DNA of 64,000 nucleotides, taken from the NCBI RefSeq assembly GCF_001499965.1, contig NZ_LQIT01000008.1, positions 62,001-126,000 of the forward strand, read 5' to 3'. Positions 7,514-17,027 of this stretch are shown piece by piece. This DNA is from Mycobacterium sp. GA-2829 (GTDB taxonomy: Bacteria; Actinomycetota; Actinomycetes; Mycobacteriales; Mycobacteriaceae). The first letter of the stretch is position 1. The number at the start of each line of letters is the position of its first letter. The notes beneath the pieces are model-generated. The model was given only the letters and a program-made list of their open reading frames with translations. It was not told where the DNA came from and did no database searches. The translations under genes and the position numbers were made by a program.

Positions 7514-8701
7514 ATGAGAGCAATAGCCGCGCGCGACGTCGCGGGCACACTGACCGTGGTGGCGATCGCCGCGGTCGTCGCGTTGGCGGTGGGGCTGTTC
7601 AACGGATCGTTCACCCGGAGCGCGACGGTCACGGTGGTCTCCGACCGCGTCGGGCTGGTGATGAACCCCGACGCCAAGGTGAAACTGCACGGCGCCCAGG
7701 TCGGCACGGTCGCCGCGATCGAGGCGCTGCCGGACGGCCGGGCGGAGATCCGGCTGGCCATGGATCCGTCGCAGCTGTCGATCATCCCATCCAACGTGCT
7801 GGTGAACGTGGGGTCGACGACGGTGTTCGGTTCCAAGGCAATCGAATTGGTGCCACCCCCGGACCCCTCGCCGGAACCGCTGCGCGCCGGGCAGGTGCTC
7901 GACGCCGGCCACGTCACCGTCGAGATCAACACCGTCTTCGAACAGTTGGTGGCCGTGCTGGCCAAGGTGGAACCCACCAAGCTCAACGAGACGCTTTCCG
8001 CGCTGTCCCAGGGGCTCGACGGCCGCGGTGCACAGTTCGGCGCCACCCTGGACGACCTCGACACGCTGCTGGCCGACCTCGACCCGGCGATGGACACCCT
8101 GAGCCGCGACATCGCGCTGGCCCCAGAGGTTCTCAACGCCTACGCCGACGCCGCACCCGATCTGCTCGCCACCGCCGACAACGCCTCGCGGATCAGTGAC
8201 ACGCTCGTGGAGAAGCAGGCCGACCTAGACTCGCTGCTGGTCAGCGCGATCGGCCTGGCCGACATCGGCCAGGACGTGGTGGCGACCAACTCCACGGCGT
8301 TCGCCGAGCTGATCCACCTGCTCGCGCCCACAACGGATCTGACCAATCAGTACCACCAGGCGCTCAACTGCGGCCTGGCGGGGATGCTCCCGCTCGCGAT
8401 GGCGCCGCCGCCCCCGGTGCCCGGGGTGCTGCTGCTCGATTCCTTCGTGCTCGGCACCGAGCGCTACCGCTACCCCGGAAACCTGCCGAAGGTCGCCGCG
8501 CGCGGCGGACCGCAGTGTGTGGGGCTGCCCGACGTGGGTTACGAGACCCGCGCCCCCTACGTCGTGTCCGACGTCGACGCCAACCCCGCGCAGTACGGCA
8601 ACCAGGGCATCCTGCTCAACTCAGAAGGCCTCAAGCAGATGCTGTTCGGGCCGCTGGACGGACCGCCACGCAACACCGCGCAGATCGGTCAGCCGGGATG
8701 A
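7514..8701 (+). CDS. mceA: MceA subunit of the lipid importer
   Basis: This protein of about 395 residues has an N-terminal membrane anchor (TLTVVAIAAVVALAVGLFNG), an MCE domain at roughly residues 35-115 (VTVVSDRVGLVMNPDAKVKLHGAQVGTVAAIE) and a helical region predicted to form the needle of the hexamer. The C-terminal part contains the Cys pair CGLAG...QCVG common in MceA proteins. ATG 7514 sits 7 bases after AGGGG; GTG 7508 is too close to it. Its TGA overlaps the ATG of mceB. Confidence 0.93.
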   Translation: MRAIAARDVAGTLTVVAIAAVVALAVGLFNGSFTRSATVTVVSDRVGLVMNPDAKVKLHGAQVGTVAAIEALPDGRAEIRLAMDPSQLSIIPSNVLVNVGSTTVFGSKAIELVPPPDPSPEPLRAGQVLDAGHVTVEINTVFEQLVAVLAKVEPTKLNETLSALSQGLDGRGAQFGATLDDLDTLLADLDPAMDTLSRDIALAPEVLNAYADAAPDLLATADNASRISDTLVEKQADLDSLLVSAIGLADIGQDVVATNSTAFAELIHLLAPTTDLTNQYHQALNCGLAGMLPLAMAPPPPVPGVLLLDSFVLGTERYRYPGNLPKVAARGGPQCVGLPDVGYETRAPYVVSDVDANPAQYGNQGILLNSEGLKQMLFGPLDGPPRNTAQIGQPG

Positions 8702-9723
8702 CGCGACTGGGACCGACTGTGGTCAAGTTCGGGGTCTTCGTGGTAGTGATGGCGGTGCTCACCGCGGGCCTGTTCGCGATCTTCGGTGAGTACCGTGCCG
8801 GGTCGGCGCACGGCTACTCCGCGGTGTTCAACGACGCCTCCAGCGTGAAATCCGGTGACTCCGTGCGGATCGCCGGCATCCGGGTGGGCACCGTGACGGG
8901 CGTATCACTGCAGCCGGACAACACCGTGGTGGTCGACTTCGACGCCGACAGCGACGTCGTGCTGACGACCGGGACGAAGGTGGCCGTGCGCTACCTCAAC
9001 CTCGTCGGCGACCGCTACCTCGAACTGGTCGACGGACCCGGATCCACCCAGATCCAGCCGGTGGGCTCCCGGATCCCCAAGGACCGCACCGAACCCGCGC
9101 TCGACCTCGACCTGCTGCTCGGCGGCCTCAAACCCGTGATCCGTGGGCTGAACCCCGACGACGTCAACGCGTTGACCCAGTCGCTGATCCAGATCCTGCA
9201 GGGACAGAGCAACGACGTCGAGTCGCTGTTCGCCAAGACCTCCTCGTTCACCAACGCGATTGCCGCGAACGGTGATTCGGTGCGCCAGATGATCGACGAC
9301 CTCAACACCGTCGTGGGGACCATGGCGCGCGACGGGGAGAAGTTCTCCGGCGCCGTCGCGCGGCTCGAGGAACTGGTGACCGGGCTGGCGCAGGAACGCG
9401 ATCCGATCGGTGCGGCCATCGAATCCCTCGACAACGGCACCGCGACCTTGGCCGACCTGATGACCGAGGCCCGGCCGCCGCTGGCCGGTTCGGTCGATCA
9501 ACTCAACCGCGTCGCGCCGCTGCTCGAGAAGGACAAGGAACTGCTCGACATCTCGCTGCAGAAGGCGCCGGGCAACTACCGCAAGCTGGTGCGCCTCGGC
9601 GCCTACGGCAGCTGGCTCAACCAGTACCTCTGCGGGCTGTCGGTGCGGGTCACCGATCTGCAGGGCCGCACCGCCTACTTCCCGTGGATCAAGCAAGACA
9701 CCGGAAGGTGTGCGGAGCCCTGA
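8698..9723 (+). CDS. mceB: MceB subunit of the lipid importer
   Basis: This 341-residue protein starts MTRLGPTVVKFGVFVVVMAVL (membrane anchor), followed by an MCE domain (YSAVFNDASSVKSGDSVRIAGIRVGTVTGV) and a long amphipathic helical region with repeated DL/VD heptad-like spacing. The C-terminal CGLSV and TGRCAEP carry the conserved Cys residues. ATG 8698 overlaps the mceA stop (ATGA) and the gene ends overlapping mceC (TGATG), so translation is coupled throughout. Confidence 0.93.
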   Translation: MTRLGPTVVKFGVFVVVMAVLTAGLFAIFGEYRAGSAHGYSAVFNDASSVKSGDSVRIAGIRVGTVTGVSLQPDNTVVVDFDADSDVVLTTGTKVAVRYLNLVGDRYLELVDGPGSTQIQPVGSRIPKDRTEPALDLDLLLGGLKPVIRGLNPDDVNALTQSLIQILQGQSNDVESLFAKTSSFTNAIAANGDSVRQMIDDLNTVVGTMARDGEKFSGAVARLEELVTGLAQERDPIGAAIESLDNGTATLADLMTEARPPLAGSVDQLNRVAPLLEKDKELLDISLQKAPGNYRKLVRLGAYGSWLNQYLCGLSVRVTDLQGRTAYFPWIKQDTGRCAEP

Positions 9724-10805
9724 TGCTGAAATACCGTGGAAGAGCGCTCGTCCGTACCGGTTTCATCGGCCTGGTACTCATCGTGCTCATCATCGCCGTC
9801 GGCCTGCAACCGCAGCAGCTGTGGTCGATGGCGACGTCGGTGCAGTACCGCGCGGTGTTCGCCGAGGCGGGCGGGCTGACCGCAGGCAATGAGGTCAAGG
9901 TCTCGGGGGTCACCGTCGGCACGGTCTCCGACGTGGTGCTCGACGGTGGCAAGGCGCTGGTCACGTTCTCCCTCAACGGGACGGTGCGGCTCGGCGACGA
10001 TTCCACCGCACACATCCGCACCGGCACCCTGCTGGGCGAACGGATGCTGGCGCTGGAGCCCAAGGGATCCCGGGCGATGCGATCGCTCGACACGATCCCG
10101 GTGACACGCACCTCCTCGCCGTACTCGCTGACCGACGCCGTGAGCGAATTCGCCTCCAACACCGCCGAAACCGACACCGCGTCGCTGAACCAGTCGCTGG
10201 ACACGCTGTCGGAGACCATCGACCGGATCGCACCCCAGCTGGGCCCCACCTTCGACGGGCTGACCCAGCTGTCCCGGTCGCTGAACGACCGCGACGAGAC
10301 CCTCGGCGACCTGTTCGCCACCGCCGCCGACGTCACCGGCATCCTGTCCGAGCGCAGCCAGCAGGTGAACTCGCTGCTGCTGTCCGCCAACGATCTGCTC
10401 GCGGTCCTCGAGCAGCGCCGCTACGCGATCGTCAACCTGCTGGCCCATACCTCGGCGATGTCGCAGCAGCTGACCGGCCTGGTGCGGGACAACGAACAGG
10501 AACTGGCGCCCACACTGGAGAAGCTCAACACGGTGTCGGAGATGCTCGAGCGCAACCGCGACAACATCGCCAAGGCGCTCAACGGGCTCGCGAAATATCA
10601 AGTGACTCAGGGCGAAGCGGTCAACAACGGGTTCTACTACAACGCGTTCATCGGCAACCTGCTGCCGGGCGGGGCGCTGCAACCGTTCCTCGACTACGCG
10701 CTCGGCTACCGCCGCGGCGTCAACGCCGGCCAGCCGCCGGACAACGCGGGCCCGCGCGCTGAATTCCCCTTCCCCTACAACGGCATCCCGGGTGGTTCAC
10801 GATGA
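9723..10805 (+). CDS. mceC: MceC subunit of the lipid importer
   Basis: This 360-residue protein begins MLKYRGRALVRTGFIGLVLIV (anchor), then the MCE domain YRAVFAEAGGLTAGNEVKVSGVTVGTVSDVVL. A long helical segment rich in Asp/Leu repeats follows, ending in the family-typical NGFYYNAFIGNLLPGG. It is one of six subunits of the periplasmic Mce assembly. The ATG overlaps the TGA of mceB and the stop overlaps mceD. Confidence 0.93.
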   Translation: MLKYRGRALVRTGFIGLVLIVLIIAVGLQPQQLWSMATSVQYRAVFAEAGGLTAGNEVKVSGVTVGTVSDVVLDGGKALVTFSLNGTVRLGDDSTAHIRTGTLLGERMLALEPKGSRAMRSLDTIPVTRTSSPYSLTDAVSEFASNTAETDTASLNQSLDTLSETIDRIAPQLGPTFDGLTQLSRSLNDRDETLGDLFATAADVTGILSERSQQVNSLLLSANDLLAVLEQRRYAIVNLLAHTSAMSQQLTGLVRDNEQELAPTLEKLNTVSEMLERNRDNIAKALNGLAKYQVTQGEAVNNGFYYNAFIGNLLPGGALQPFLDYALGYRRGVNAGQPPDNAGPRAEFPFPYNGIPGGSR

Positions 10806-12214
10806 TCGGCCGCACCAGGATCACCAAACTCCTCACGGTCGCGCTGGTGGCGCTGCTGGTGGCCGGCGTCGCCGTCGTCGTGCGGCACGCGTTCTTCGCA
10901 CCGCGGATCATCACCGCCTACTTCACCTCGGCCACCTCGATCTACCCGGGTGACGAGGTCCGCGTGGTCGGCGTCAAGGTGGGCACCATCGAATCCATCG
11001 AACCAGCGGGCGCTGCGGCCCGGTTCCGGCTCGCGGTCGACCGCAGCGTGCCCGTCCCGGCCGACGCCAGGGCGATCATCGTGGCGCCCAACCTGATCTC
11101 GGCCCGCTACGTCCAGCTGACCCCGGCCTACGAGACGAGCGGTCCGGTGCTGCCCGACGACGCGGTCATCGGTGTGGAACGCACCGCGGTGCCGGTCGAG
11201 TGGGACGAGGTCAAGGAGCAGTTGGCGCGCCTGGCCACCGAACTCGGCCCGAACGGTGGGGTGTCCGGCACCTCGATGAGCCGGTTCATCGACAGTGCGG
11301 CCAATGCGATGGAGGGCAACGGCGAGAAGCTGCGGGAGACCATCGCCCAGCTGTCCGGGGTGGGGCGGATCCTCGCCGACGGCAGCGGCGACATCGTCGA
11401 GATCATCAAGAACATGCAGGTGTTCGTCACCGCGCTGCGCGACAGCAACGTCCAGATCATCCAGTTCCAGGACCGCCTCGCGACGGTCAGCAGCGTGGTC
11501 GACGGCGGCCGTGCCGACATGTCCGCCGCACTGACCGATCTGTCCGAAGCCATCGGCGAGGTACGCCGGTTCATCGCAGGCAGCAGGGACCAGACCGCCG
11601 AACAGATCAAGCGCCTGGCCGACATCACCCAGAACGTCGCCGACAACCGCACCGCACTGGAGAACGTCCTGCACGTCGCGCCGAACGCGATCGCCAACGG
11701 GTACAACATCTATCATCCCGACACCGGCACCATGCTCGGCGGTTTCGCGATGGGCAACTTCGCCAACCCGGTCCAGCTCATCTGCTCGGCGATCGGGGCG
11801 GTGCGCAACGCCACGGCCGCCGAGTCGTCGCGGATGTGCACGGAGTACCTCGGCCCCGCACTGCGGTTGATGAACTTCAACTACCTGCCGATGCCGATCA
11901 ACGCCTACCTCAAGAAGTCGCCCAGCCCGGAGAACCTCGTCTACTCCGACCCCGCCCTGGCACCCGGCGGCGCGGGTGGCAGCGCGCCGCCTGCACCGAC
12001 CCCGCCCGCGGTGTCCGCCTTCACCGGCGCGGGCGACGTCCCGCCGCCCGCAGACTGGGGCGCACCGCCGGCCCCGCCAGGGGGTGCCCTGGCGCCCAAC
12101 GGGCTCCCCGCGGCGCCGAGCCCGGCGCTGTTCCCGGGCGCACCGGTGCCCGGCCCGTCGGCGCCCACCTCACTGCCCCAGATGCTGCTCCCCGCGGAAG
12201 GACCGCCCGCATGA
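10802..12214 (+). CDS. mceD: MceD subunit with Pro/Ala-rich tail
   Basis: This 470-residue protein has an anchor (TKLLTVALVALLVAGVAVVV), an MCE domain (ITAYFTSATSIYPGDEVRVVGVKVGTIESIEP), a helical needle region, then NGYNIYHPDTGTMLGGFAMGNFANP, which is characteristic of MceD. The last 90 or so residues are a low-complexity Pro/Ala/Gly tail, as in other MceD proteins, probably spanning toward the outer envelope. Both ends overlap their neighbours by ATGA. Confidence 0.93.
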   Translation: MIGRTRITKLLTVALVALLVAGVAVVVRHAFFAPRIITAYFTSATSIYPGDEVRVVGVKVGTIESIEPAGAAARFRLAVDRSVPVPADARAIIVAPNLISARYVQLTPAYETSGPVLPDDAVIGVERTAVPVEWDEVKEQLARLATELGPNGGVSGTSMSRFIDSAANAMEGNGEKLRETIAQLSGVGRILADGSGDIVEIIKNMQVFVTALRDSNVQIIQFQDRLATVSSVVDGGRADMSAALTDLSEAIGEVRRFIAGSRDQTAEQIKRLADITQNVADNRTALENVLHVAPNAIANGYNIYHPDTGTMLGGFAMGNFANPVQLICSAIGAVRNATAAESSRMCTEYLGPALRLMNFNYLPMPINAYLKKSPSPENLVYSDPALAPGGAGGSAPPAPTPPAVSAFTGAGDVPPPADWGAPPAPPGGALAPNGLPAAPSPALFPGAPVPGPSAPTSLPQMLLPAEGPPA

Positions 12215-13386
12215 AGTCGTCACGGTTGACGGCGCTCGCGGCAGGTGTCGCGCTCGTCGCCTCGGGCTGCACCTTCCAGGGACTGAACTCGGTGGCCCTG
12301 CCGGGCACGGTCGGCACCGGCTCGGGGTCGAGCGTGTACCACGTCCAGCTGGCGAATGTCGGCACCCTGGAATCGAATTCGCCGGTGATGGTCAGCGACG
12401 TCGTGGTCGGGGCCGTCGGCAAGATGACGCTGCGCGGATGGCACGCCGACGTCGAGGTCTCCGTGCGCCCCGATGTCGTGATCCCCGCCAACGCCGTGGC
12501 CACGGTCGGTCAGACCAGCCTGCTCGGGTCGATGCACCTGGCGCTCGACCCGCCGGTCGGCCAGAATCCGGAGGGCCGCCTGCGACCGGGCACCACGATC
12601 GGACTCGACCGGACCTCGACCTACCCCTCGACCGAGCAGACGCTGTCGTCGCTGTCCGTCGTGGTCAACGGCGGGGGCCTCGGACAGGCCGGCGACCTCA
12701 TCCGGGAATTCAACGCGGTGCTCAACGGCCGCGAACCCCGGCTGCGCGATCTGCTGGTGCGGCTCAACGACTTCGTGGGCATGCTCGATGACCAGCGCGA
12801 CGACATCAACGCCACGATCACCGCGCTGCAGCGGCTCGCGGGCACCCTCGCCGGTCAGCGCGAGGTCATCACCTCCGCGCTGCAACGCATTCCGCCCGCC
12901 CTCGACGTGCTGATCAGGGAACGGCCCCGGATCACGACGGCGTTGGAGAAGCTGCGGATCTTCAGCGACACCGCCACTGGGCTGGTCGAAGAGACCCGAG
13001 ACGACATCGTGCGCAACCTGCGCAACCTCGAACCGACCCTCGCCGCGCTCGCCGACGTCGGGCCGAATCTCGGTACGGCGTTGGCGTACGCGCCGACCTT
13101 CCCCTACACCCAGGGGTTCATCGACCGGGCCATCCGGGGCGACTACATGAACCAGTTCATCATCTTCGACCTGACGATTCCGCGGCTCAAGCGGGGGCTG
13201 TTCCTCGGCACCCGGTGGGGTGAGGAGGGTACGCCGATGGTGCCTGCCCCGGGCGATCCGTGGTACCTCAACTACACACTCGACCCGATGAGCGCCCCGG
13301 TCACGCCGCCGACCGAGGTGGCACCCGTCCCGGAGCTCGCCGAGACCTCCGCCGGCGTGGACACCGTCGACCCCGGGGGTAACTGA
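12211..13386 (+). CDS. mceE: MceE lipoprotein subunit (LprN-like)
   Basis: This 391-residue protein has a lipoprotein signal peptide ending in the lipobox VASGC (Cys20), so unlike its siblings it is probably lipid-anchored. The MCE domain (YHVQLANVGTLESNSPVMVSDVVVGAVGKM) lies at about residues 46-125, followed by the helical region and FIDRAIRGDYMNQFIIFDLTIP, typical of MceE. It is translationally coupled to mceD and mceF. Confidence 0.94.
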   Translation: MKSSRLTALAAGVALVASGCTFQGLNSVALPGTVGTGSGSSVYHVQLANVGTLESNSPVMVSDVVVGAVGKMTLRGWHADVEVSVRPDVVIPANAVATVGQTSLLGSMHLALDPPVGQNPEGRLRPGTTIGLDRTSTYPSTEQTLSSLSVVVNGGGLGQAGDLIREFNAVLNGREPRLRDLLVRLNDFVGMLDDQRDDINATITALQRLAGTLAGQREVITSALQRIPPALDVLIRERPRITTALEKLRIFSDTATGLVEETRDDIVRNLRNLEPTLAALADVGPNLGTALAYAPTFPYTQGFIDRAIRGDYMNQFIIFDLTIPRLKRGLFLGTRWGEEGTPMVPAPGDPWYLNYTLDPMSAPVTPPTEVAPVPELAETSAGVDTVDPGGN

Positions 13387-14900
13387 TGCTGACGCGCTTC
13401 GTCCGCACCCAGCTGGTCATCTTCACGGTCACCGCCGTCGTCGCGATGGGGGTGATGGTGTTCGGCTACCTGCAGACCCCCACACTGCTCGGCATCGGCC
13501 GGATCACGGTCACGCTGGAGCTCCCGGGAACCGGTGGGCTGTACCGGTTCTCGAACGTCACCTACCGCGGTGTCGAGGTCGGCAAGGTCACCGAGGTGCA
13601 CGCCACCCGCGACGGCGCGGTGGCCACGCTGTCGATCGCCGCCGATCAGGACATCCCCGCCGATTCGCACGCCGCCGTGCGCAGCGTGTCCGCCGTCGGT
13701 GAGCAGTACGTCGACCTGCAACCGACCGACGAATCCGGCCCGTTCCTGCGGGACGGTTCGGTGATCCCGGTGCAGAACACGTCGATCCCGCAGGCGGTCG
13801 GTCCGATGCTCGACCAGGTCAGCGCGCTCATCGACAGCGTGCCCCGGGACAAGATCAGCGGGCTGCTCGACGAATCGGCCAAGGCGCTCAACGGCTCCGG
13901 CTACGAGATCGGATCGATGCTGGACTCCTCGGCCACCATCGTCGGCGACGCGAAAGAGACCACCGCACAACTCCGTTCGGTGATCGAGGACAGCCGTCCG
14001 CTGCTCGAGGGTCAGGCCCAGACCGCCGATCAACTCCGCACCTGGGCCCGCAGCATGGCGGGCATCACCGGCCAGGTCGCCACCGACGACCAGGCGGTGC
14101 GGACCATCCTCGAGACCGGGCCCGCGGCCGCCGACGAGGCCTCGCGGCTGTTCGACGCCGTGCGGCCGACCCTGCCCGTGCTGCTGGCGAACCTCACCAC
14201 CGTCGGCCAGGTCGCGGTCACCTACCACGCCTCACTCGAACAACTCCTGGTGCTGCTGCCACCGTACGTGGCCGCCACACAGACGGTCGGCGTGTCCCGT
14301 AACAACCCGACGGGGATGTCGTTGGGCGACTTCACGCTCAACCTCAACGATCCGCCCGCGTGTACCGTCGGGTTCCTGCCACCGTCGTCGTGGCGCTCAC
14401 CCGACGACGAGAGCGACATCGACACCCCCGACGGGCTGTATTGCAAACTGCCGCAGGACTCCCCGATCGCGGTCCGCGGCGCACGCAACTACCCGTGCAT
14501 GGGGCAGCCGGGTAAGCGGGCGGCCACCGTCGAACAGTGTGCGAGCGACAGACCGTTCGAACCGCTCGCGATGCGCCAGCATCCGCTCGGGCCGTACCCG
14601 TTCGACCCGTCGCTGATCGCCCAGGGCATCCCGCCGGACGATCGCGTCACCGCCGACGAGCACCTCTTCGGGCCCATCGAGGGCACCCCGCCGCCACCGC
14701 CGAACGCACCCGGTACGGCACCCAGCGCGTTCACCCCGGCCGGCGCGGAAGGGCCGTCGGTCGCGGTCGCCACCTACGATCCGCAGACCGGGCGGTACGC
14801 CACCCCCGACGGCAAGGTCTACCAGCAGGCCGACCTCGGTGCGAACGGCACGGCGGCGCAGGACAAGACGTGGCAGGACCTGCTGCCGACGGGGACGTGA
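13386..14900 (+). CDS. mceF: MceF subunit of the lipid importer
   Basis: This 504-residue protein starts MLTRFVRTQLVIFTVTAVVAMGVMVFGYLQTP, the usual MceF opening. It has an MCE domain (ITVTLELPGTGGLYRFSNVTYRGVEVGKVTEV) and helical region, then CTVGFLPPSSWRSPDD and a CKLPQDSP...YPCM segment with family Cys residues. The C-terminus is a Pro-rich extension ending in a Gly/Asp-rich tail. It closes the overlapping yrbE-mce run; the next gene lies on the other strand. Confidence 0.93.
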   Translation: MLTRFVRTQLVIFTVTAVVAMGVMVFGYLQTPTLLGIGRITVTLELPGTGGLYRFSNVTYRGVEVGKVTEVHATRDGAVATLSIAADQDIPADSHAAVRSVSAVGEQYVDLQPTDESGPFLRDGSVIPVQNTSIPQAVGPMLDQVSALIDSVPRDKISGLLDESAKALNGSGYEIGSMLDSSATIVGDAKETTAQLRSVIEDSRPLLEGQAQTADQLRTWARSMAGITGQVATDDQAVRTILETGPAAADEASRLFDAVRPTLPVLLANLTTVGQVAVTYHASLEQLLVLLPPYVAATQTVGVSRNNPTGMSLGDFTLNLNDPPACTVGFLPPSSWRSPDDESDIDTPDGLYCKLPQDSPIAVRGARNYPCMGQPGKRAATVEQCASDRPFEPLAMRQHPLGPYPFDPSLIAQGIPPDDRVTADEHLFGPIEGTPPPPPNAPGTAPSAFTPAGAEGPSVAVATYDPQTGRYATPDGKVYQQADLGANGTAAQDKTWQDLLPTGT

Positions 14901-14901
14901 G

Positions 14902-15405
14902 TCAGCTCAGCTTGACGAGTTTGAACGGCATCGTGATGAACAGCGGCCTGCTGACCCCGCAGGCCCCGCTGGGGCCGGTGGTCTGGTCCTCGCCGACCAG
15001 CGTCGTCGACGCCGGATCGGTCATGCTGCCGTCGGGCACCGTCGGCACGAACCGGAACACCTGCAGACCGTCGGCGGCGGATCCGTCCGGGCACGGCTCC
15101 CAGCGCGGCACGGTGTGCTTGACGTACCAGATGCCGCCCTTCTTGTAGATCGGCGCCTCCCAGCCCTGATCGCTGCGGACGGTGCCGGTGCATTCGGTGG
15201 GGTAACTGCACACGGTCTCGATCGTCCAGGTGGCGCGGACGGTGGCCTGGTCGTAGAAGACCTCGTTCTTCTTGGCCCACTCGCCGTTCGACGTCGCGGA
15301 ATAGGTTCCGTTGAGCCCCCATTCGGCGGAGGCCGCGGCCGGAGCCGCCTGCGTGAGGCCGACGACGAGCGCGCCGACCGTGGTGACCGTGCCCAACACC
15401 CGCAA
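14902..15405 (-). CDS. Secreted mycobacterial protein of unknown function
   Basis: This 167-residue protein has a signal peptide (LGTVTTVGALVVGLTQAAPAAASA) and four Cys in the mature part. The body (GTYSATSNGEWAKKNEVFYDQATVRATWTIETVC) and the ending MPFKLVKL recall other small secreted mycobacterial proteins. The secreted protein at 21196-21636 ends in a similar YPFRLVRL. TTG at 15405 is supported by GAAGGAGA six bases upstream, clearly better than the GTG two codons later. It is convergent with mceF, with one base between them. The function is unknown; the position suggests an envelope role linked to Mce transport. Confidence 0.75.
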   Translation of the reverse strand: MRVLGTVTTVGALVVGLTQAAPAAASAEWGLNGTYSATSNGEWAKKNEVFYDQATVRATWTIETVCSYPTECTGTVRSDQGWEAPIYKKGGIWYVKHTVPRWEPCPDGSAADGLQVFRFVPTVPDGSMTDPASTTLVGEDQTTGPSGACGVSRPLFITMPFKLVKLS

Positions 15406-15529
15406 CGCTCTCTCCTTCGCACCCGGCGTTGCGCGACGCTAACAGCGGCGTCACCGGCGCGGACGCCGCAGCGGCCGCTGAGCGGGACGATCGGGGTGCG
15501 GCGACCGCCGTCGATGCCACAGTGGGGCC

Positions 15530-15934
15530 GTGCGCACCGTCCTGGCAGTCCCTCTGGTCGCGGCGGCATTGGTCCCTGGGGGGTGTGTGCCTGCGGCACT
15601 TGCACAGGCGCCGCATCAGGTGCGGTACACCGTCGTCGCCGACCAGCCCACGCAGGCCGACATCTACTACCGGGAAGTCGATCCGCCCAACTGGGCCGAC
15701 TACAGCCACAACCCCTATCAATTCAGCCCCAAGGCCGAGGTGGTCCTCGAACCGGACGCGCCGTGGGTGTTCGAGGCGACGCTGGTCGACCCCGGCCGCT
15801 GGGCCATGGTGACGGCCACCAGCGGGCCGGAGCCGGTGACCCCCAACTTCCGGTGCGAACTCGCCGTGGACGGCGTCGTCGTCGCGACCGGCGAGGGGCC
15901 GAGGGGTGCGCTGTGCTCACTGAGGAACCGGTGA
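15530..15934 (+). CDS. Secreted or lipid-anchored MmpS-like protein
   Basis: This 134-residue protein has a signal peptide (MRTVLAVPLVAAALVPGG, then CVPAALAQA) with both a lipobox-like Cys at 19 and an A-x-A cleavage site. The mature part (VRYTVVADQPTQADIYYREVDPPNWADYSH...FRCELAVDGVVVATGEGPRGALC) resembles the beta-sandwich of MmpS proteins in spacing: a V-x-Y strand, an aromatic PW segment and a C-x-I/L-x-V-D-G strand. It is upstream of and overlaps (GTGA) the first Mce-associated protein. The MmpS relation is by eye only. Confidence 0.65.
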   Translation: MRTVLAVPLVAAALVPGGCVPAALAQAPHQVRYTVVADQPTQADIYYREVDPPNWADYSHNPYQFSPKAEVVLEPDAPWVFEATLVDPGRWAMVTATSGPEPVTPNFRCELAVDGVVVATGEGPRGALCSLRNR

Positions 15935-16551
15935 CCGTGACCGACACCATCGACGACCGGATCGCGGCCGAGGACGCCGAAGTCGCCGCGGCCGAAGCCC
16001 TTGCCGAGGCCGCCCACGCCCGTGCGCAGCGCCTGCGTGTCGAGGCCGCGGCACCGCAACACGCGCGCCGGCGGTGGCACACCGTCGTCGCGGTCCTGGC
16101 CGCGTTCGTCACGGCGGCCGCGGTGGCCGCGGGCGGGTACATGGCGTGGCACCACCGGGAAGCGGTTCGGGCCCAACAGCAGTCGGCCGAGTTCGTGGCG
16201 GCGGCCCGCCAGATCGTGCTGACACTCATGTCCATCGACGCCGCCAAGGCCGACGACAGCGTGCAGCAGATCCTGGACAACTCCACGGGCGACTTCCGTG
16301 AGGAGTTCGAAGCCGCCGCCGACGATTTCGTCAAGCTCGCCGAAGACGGCAAGGTCGTCACCGACGTCAAGGTCACCGGCGCGGCCGTGGAATCCAGGAC
16401 GGCGGACTCGGCAACGGTCCTCGTCACCGCCACGTCGACGGTGAGCAACGCCGCGGGCGGCGACAAACAGCCGCGGACATGGCGGCTCAGCGTGGACGTC
16501 GTCCGGGACGGCGACCGGCTCAAGATGTCGAAGATGGAGTTCGTCCCGTGA
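15931..16551 (+). CDS. Mce-associated membrane protein 1
   Basis: This 206-residue protein has an N-terminal acidic/alanine-rich helix (residues 1-45, possible coiled coil), one transmembrane helix (HTVVAVLAAFVTAAAVAAGG) and an extracytoplasmic NTF2-like domain (LMSIDAAKADDSVQQILDNSTGDFREEF...VTDVKVTGAAVESRTADSATVLVTAT). This is the Mce-associated (Mas) architecture found after most mce operons. GTG 15931 overlaps the previous stop and follows GAGGA by 4 bases; the GTG six codons earlier is less likely. Confidence 0.85.
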   Translation: MTVTDTIDDRIAAEDAEVAAAEALAEAAHARAQRLRVEAAAPQHARRRWHTVVAVLAAFVTAAAVAAGGYMAWHHREAVRAQQQSAEFVAAARQIVLTLMSIDAAKADDSVQQILDNSTGDFREEFEAAADDFVKLAEDGKVVTDVKVTGAAVESRTADSATVLVTATSTVSNAAGGDKQPRTWRLSVDVVRDGDRLKMSKMEFVP

Positions 16552-17027
16552 GCCGGCGACTGCTGGCGGCGGTGCTGGTCGCGATGGCGTCGGTCGCCGC
16601 CGCCGTCGCGCTCTACATCACCTGGTACCGCACCGATGTGCAGGCCGACGCGGCCGCAGCGTCTTCGGCGGTGGACGCCGCATCGGAGGGCACCACCGCG
16701 CTGCTGACCTACCGCCCCGAGACTCTGGACTCCGACCTCACGGCCGCCAAGGCGCATCTGACCGGCGAATTCCTCACCTACTACAGCAAATTCAGCGACG
16801 AGATACTCCAACCTGCCGCCAAGGACCGTGCGGTGACCGCCGAGGCGTCGGTCGTCCGGGCCGCGCCCGTCGAGATCCACCCCGGCACCGCCAAGGTGCT
16901 GGTCTACGTGAACCAGACGACGGCAAGCCGGGACCGCCCCGACGCCGTACCGAGTGCGAGCAGCGTCATGGTCAGCCTGATTGAAGTCGATGGGCGCTGG
17001 CTGATCTCGGCATTCGACCCGCTCTAG
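16548..17027 (+). CDS. Mce-associated membrane protein 2
   Basis: This 159-residue Mas paralogue has a transmembrane helix right at the N-terminus (LLAAVLVAMASVAAAVALYITWY) and an outside domain with LLTYRPETLDSDLTAAKAHLTGEFLTYYSKFSDEIL...VVRAAPVEIHPGTAKVLVYVNQ. It lacks the cytoplasmic helix of its neighbour. Mas proteins are thought to stabilise Mce complexes (called orphaned Mce-associated membrane proteins when not beside mce genes). GTG overlaps the previous stop; the C-terminus overlaps the convergent thioesterase gene by 4 bases. Confidence 0.85.
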   Translation: MSRRLLAAVLVAMASVAAAVALYITWYRTDVQADAAAASSAVDAASEGTTALLTYRPETLDSDLTAAKAHLTGEFLTYYSKFSDEILQPAAKDRAVTAEASVVRAAPVEIHPGTAKVLVYVNQTTASRDRPDAVPSASSVMVSLIEVDGRWLISAFDPL

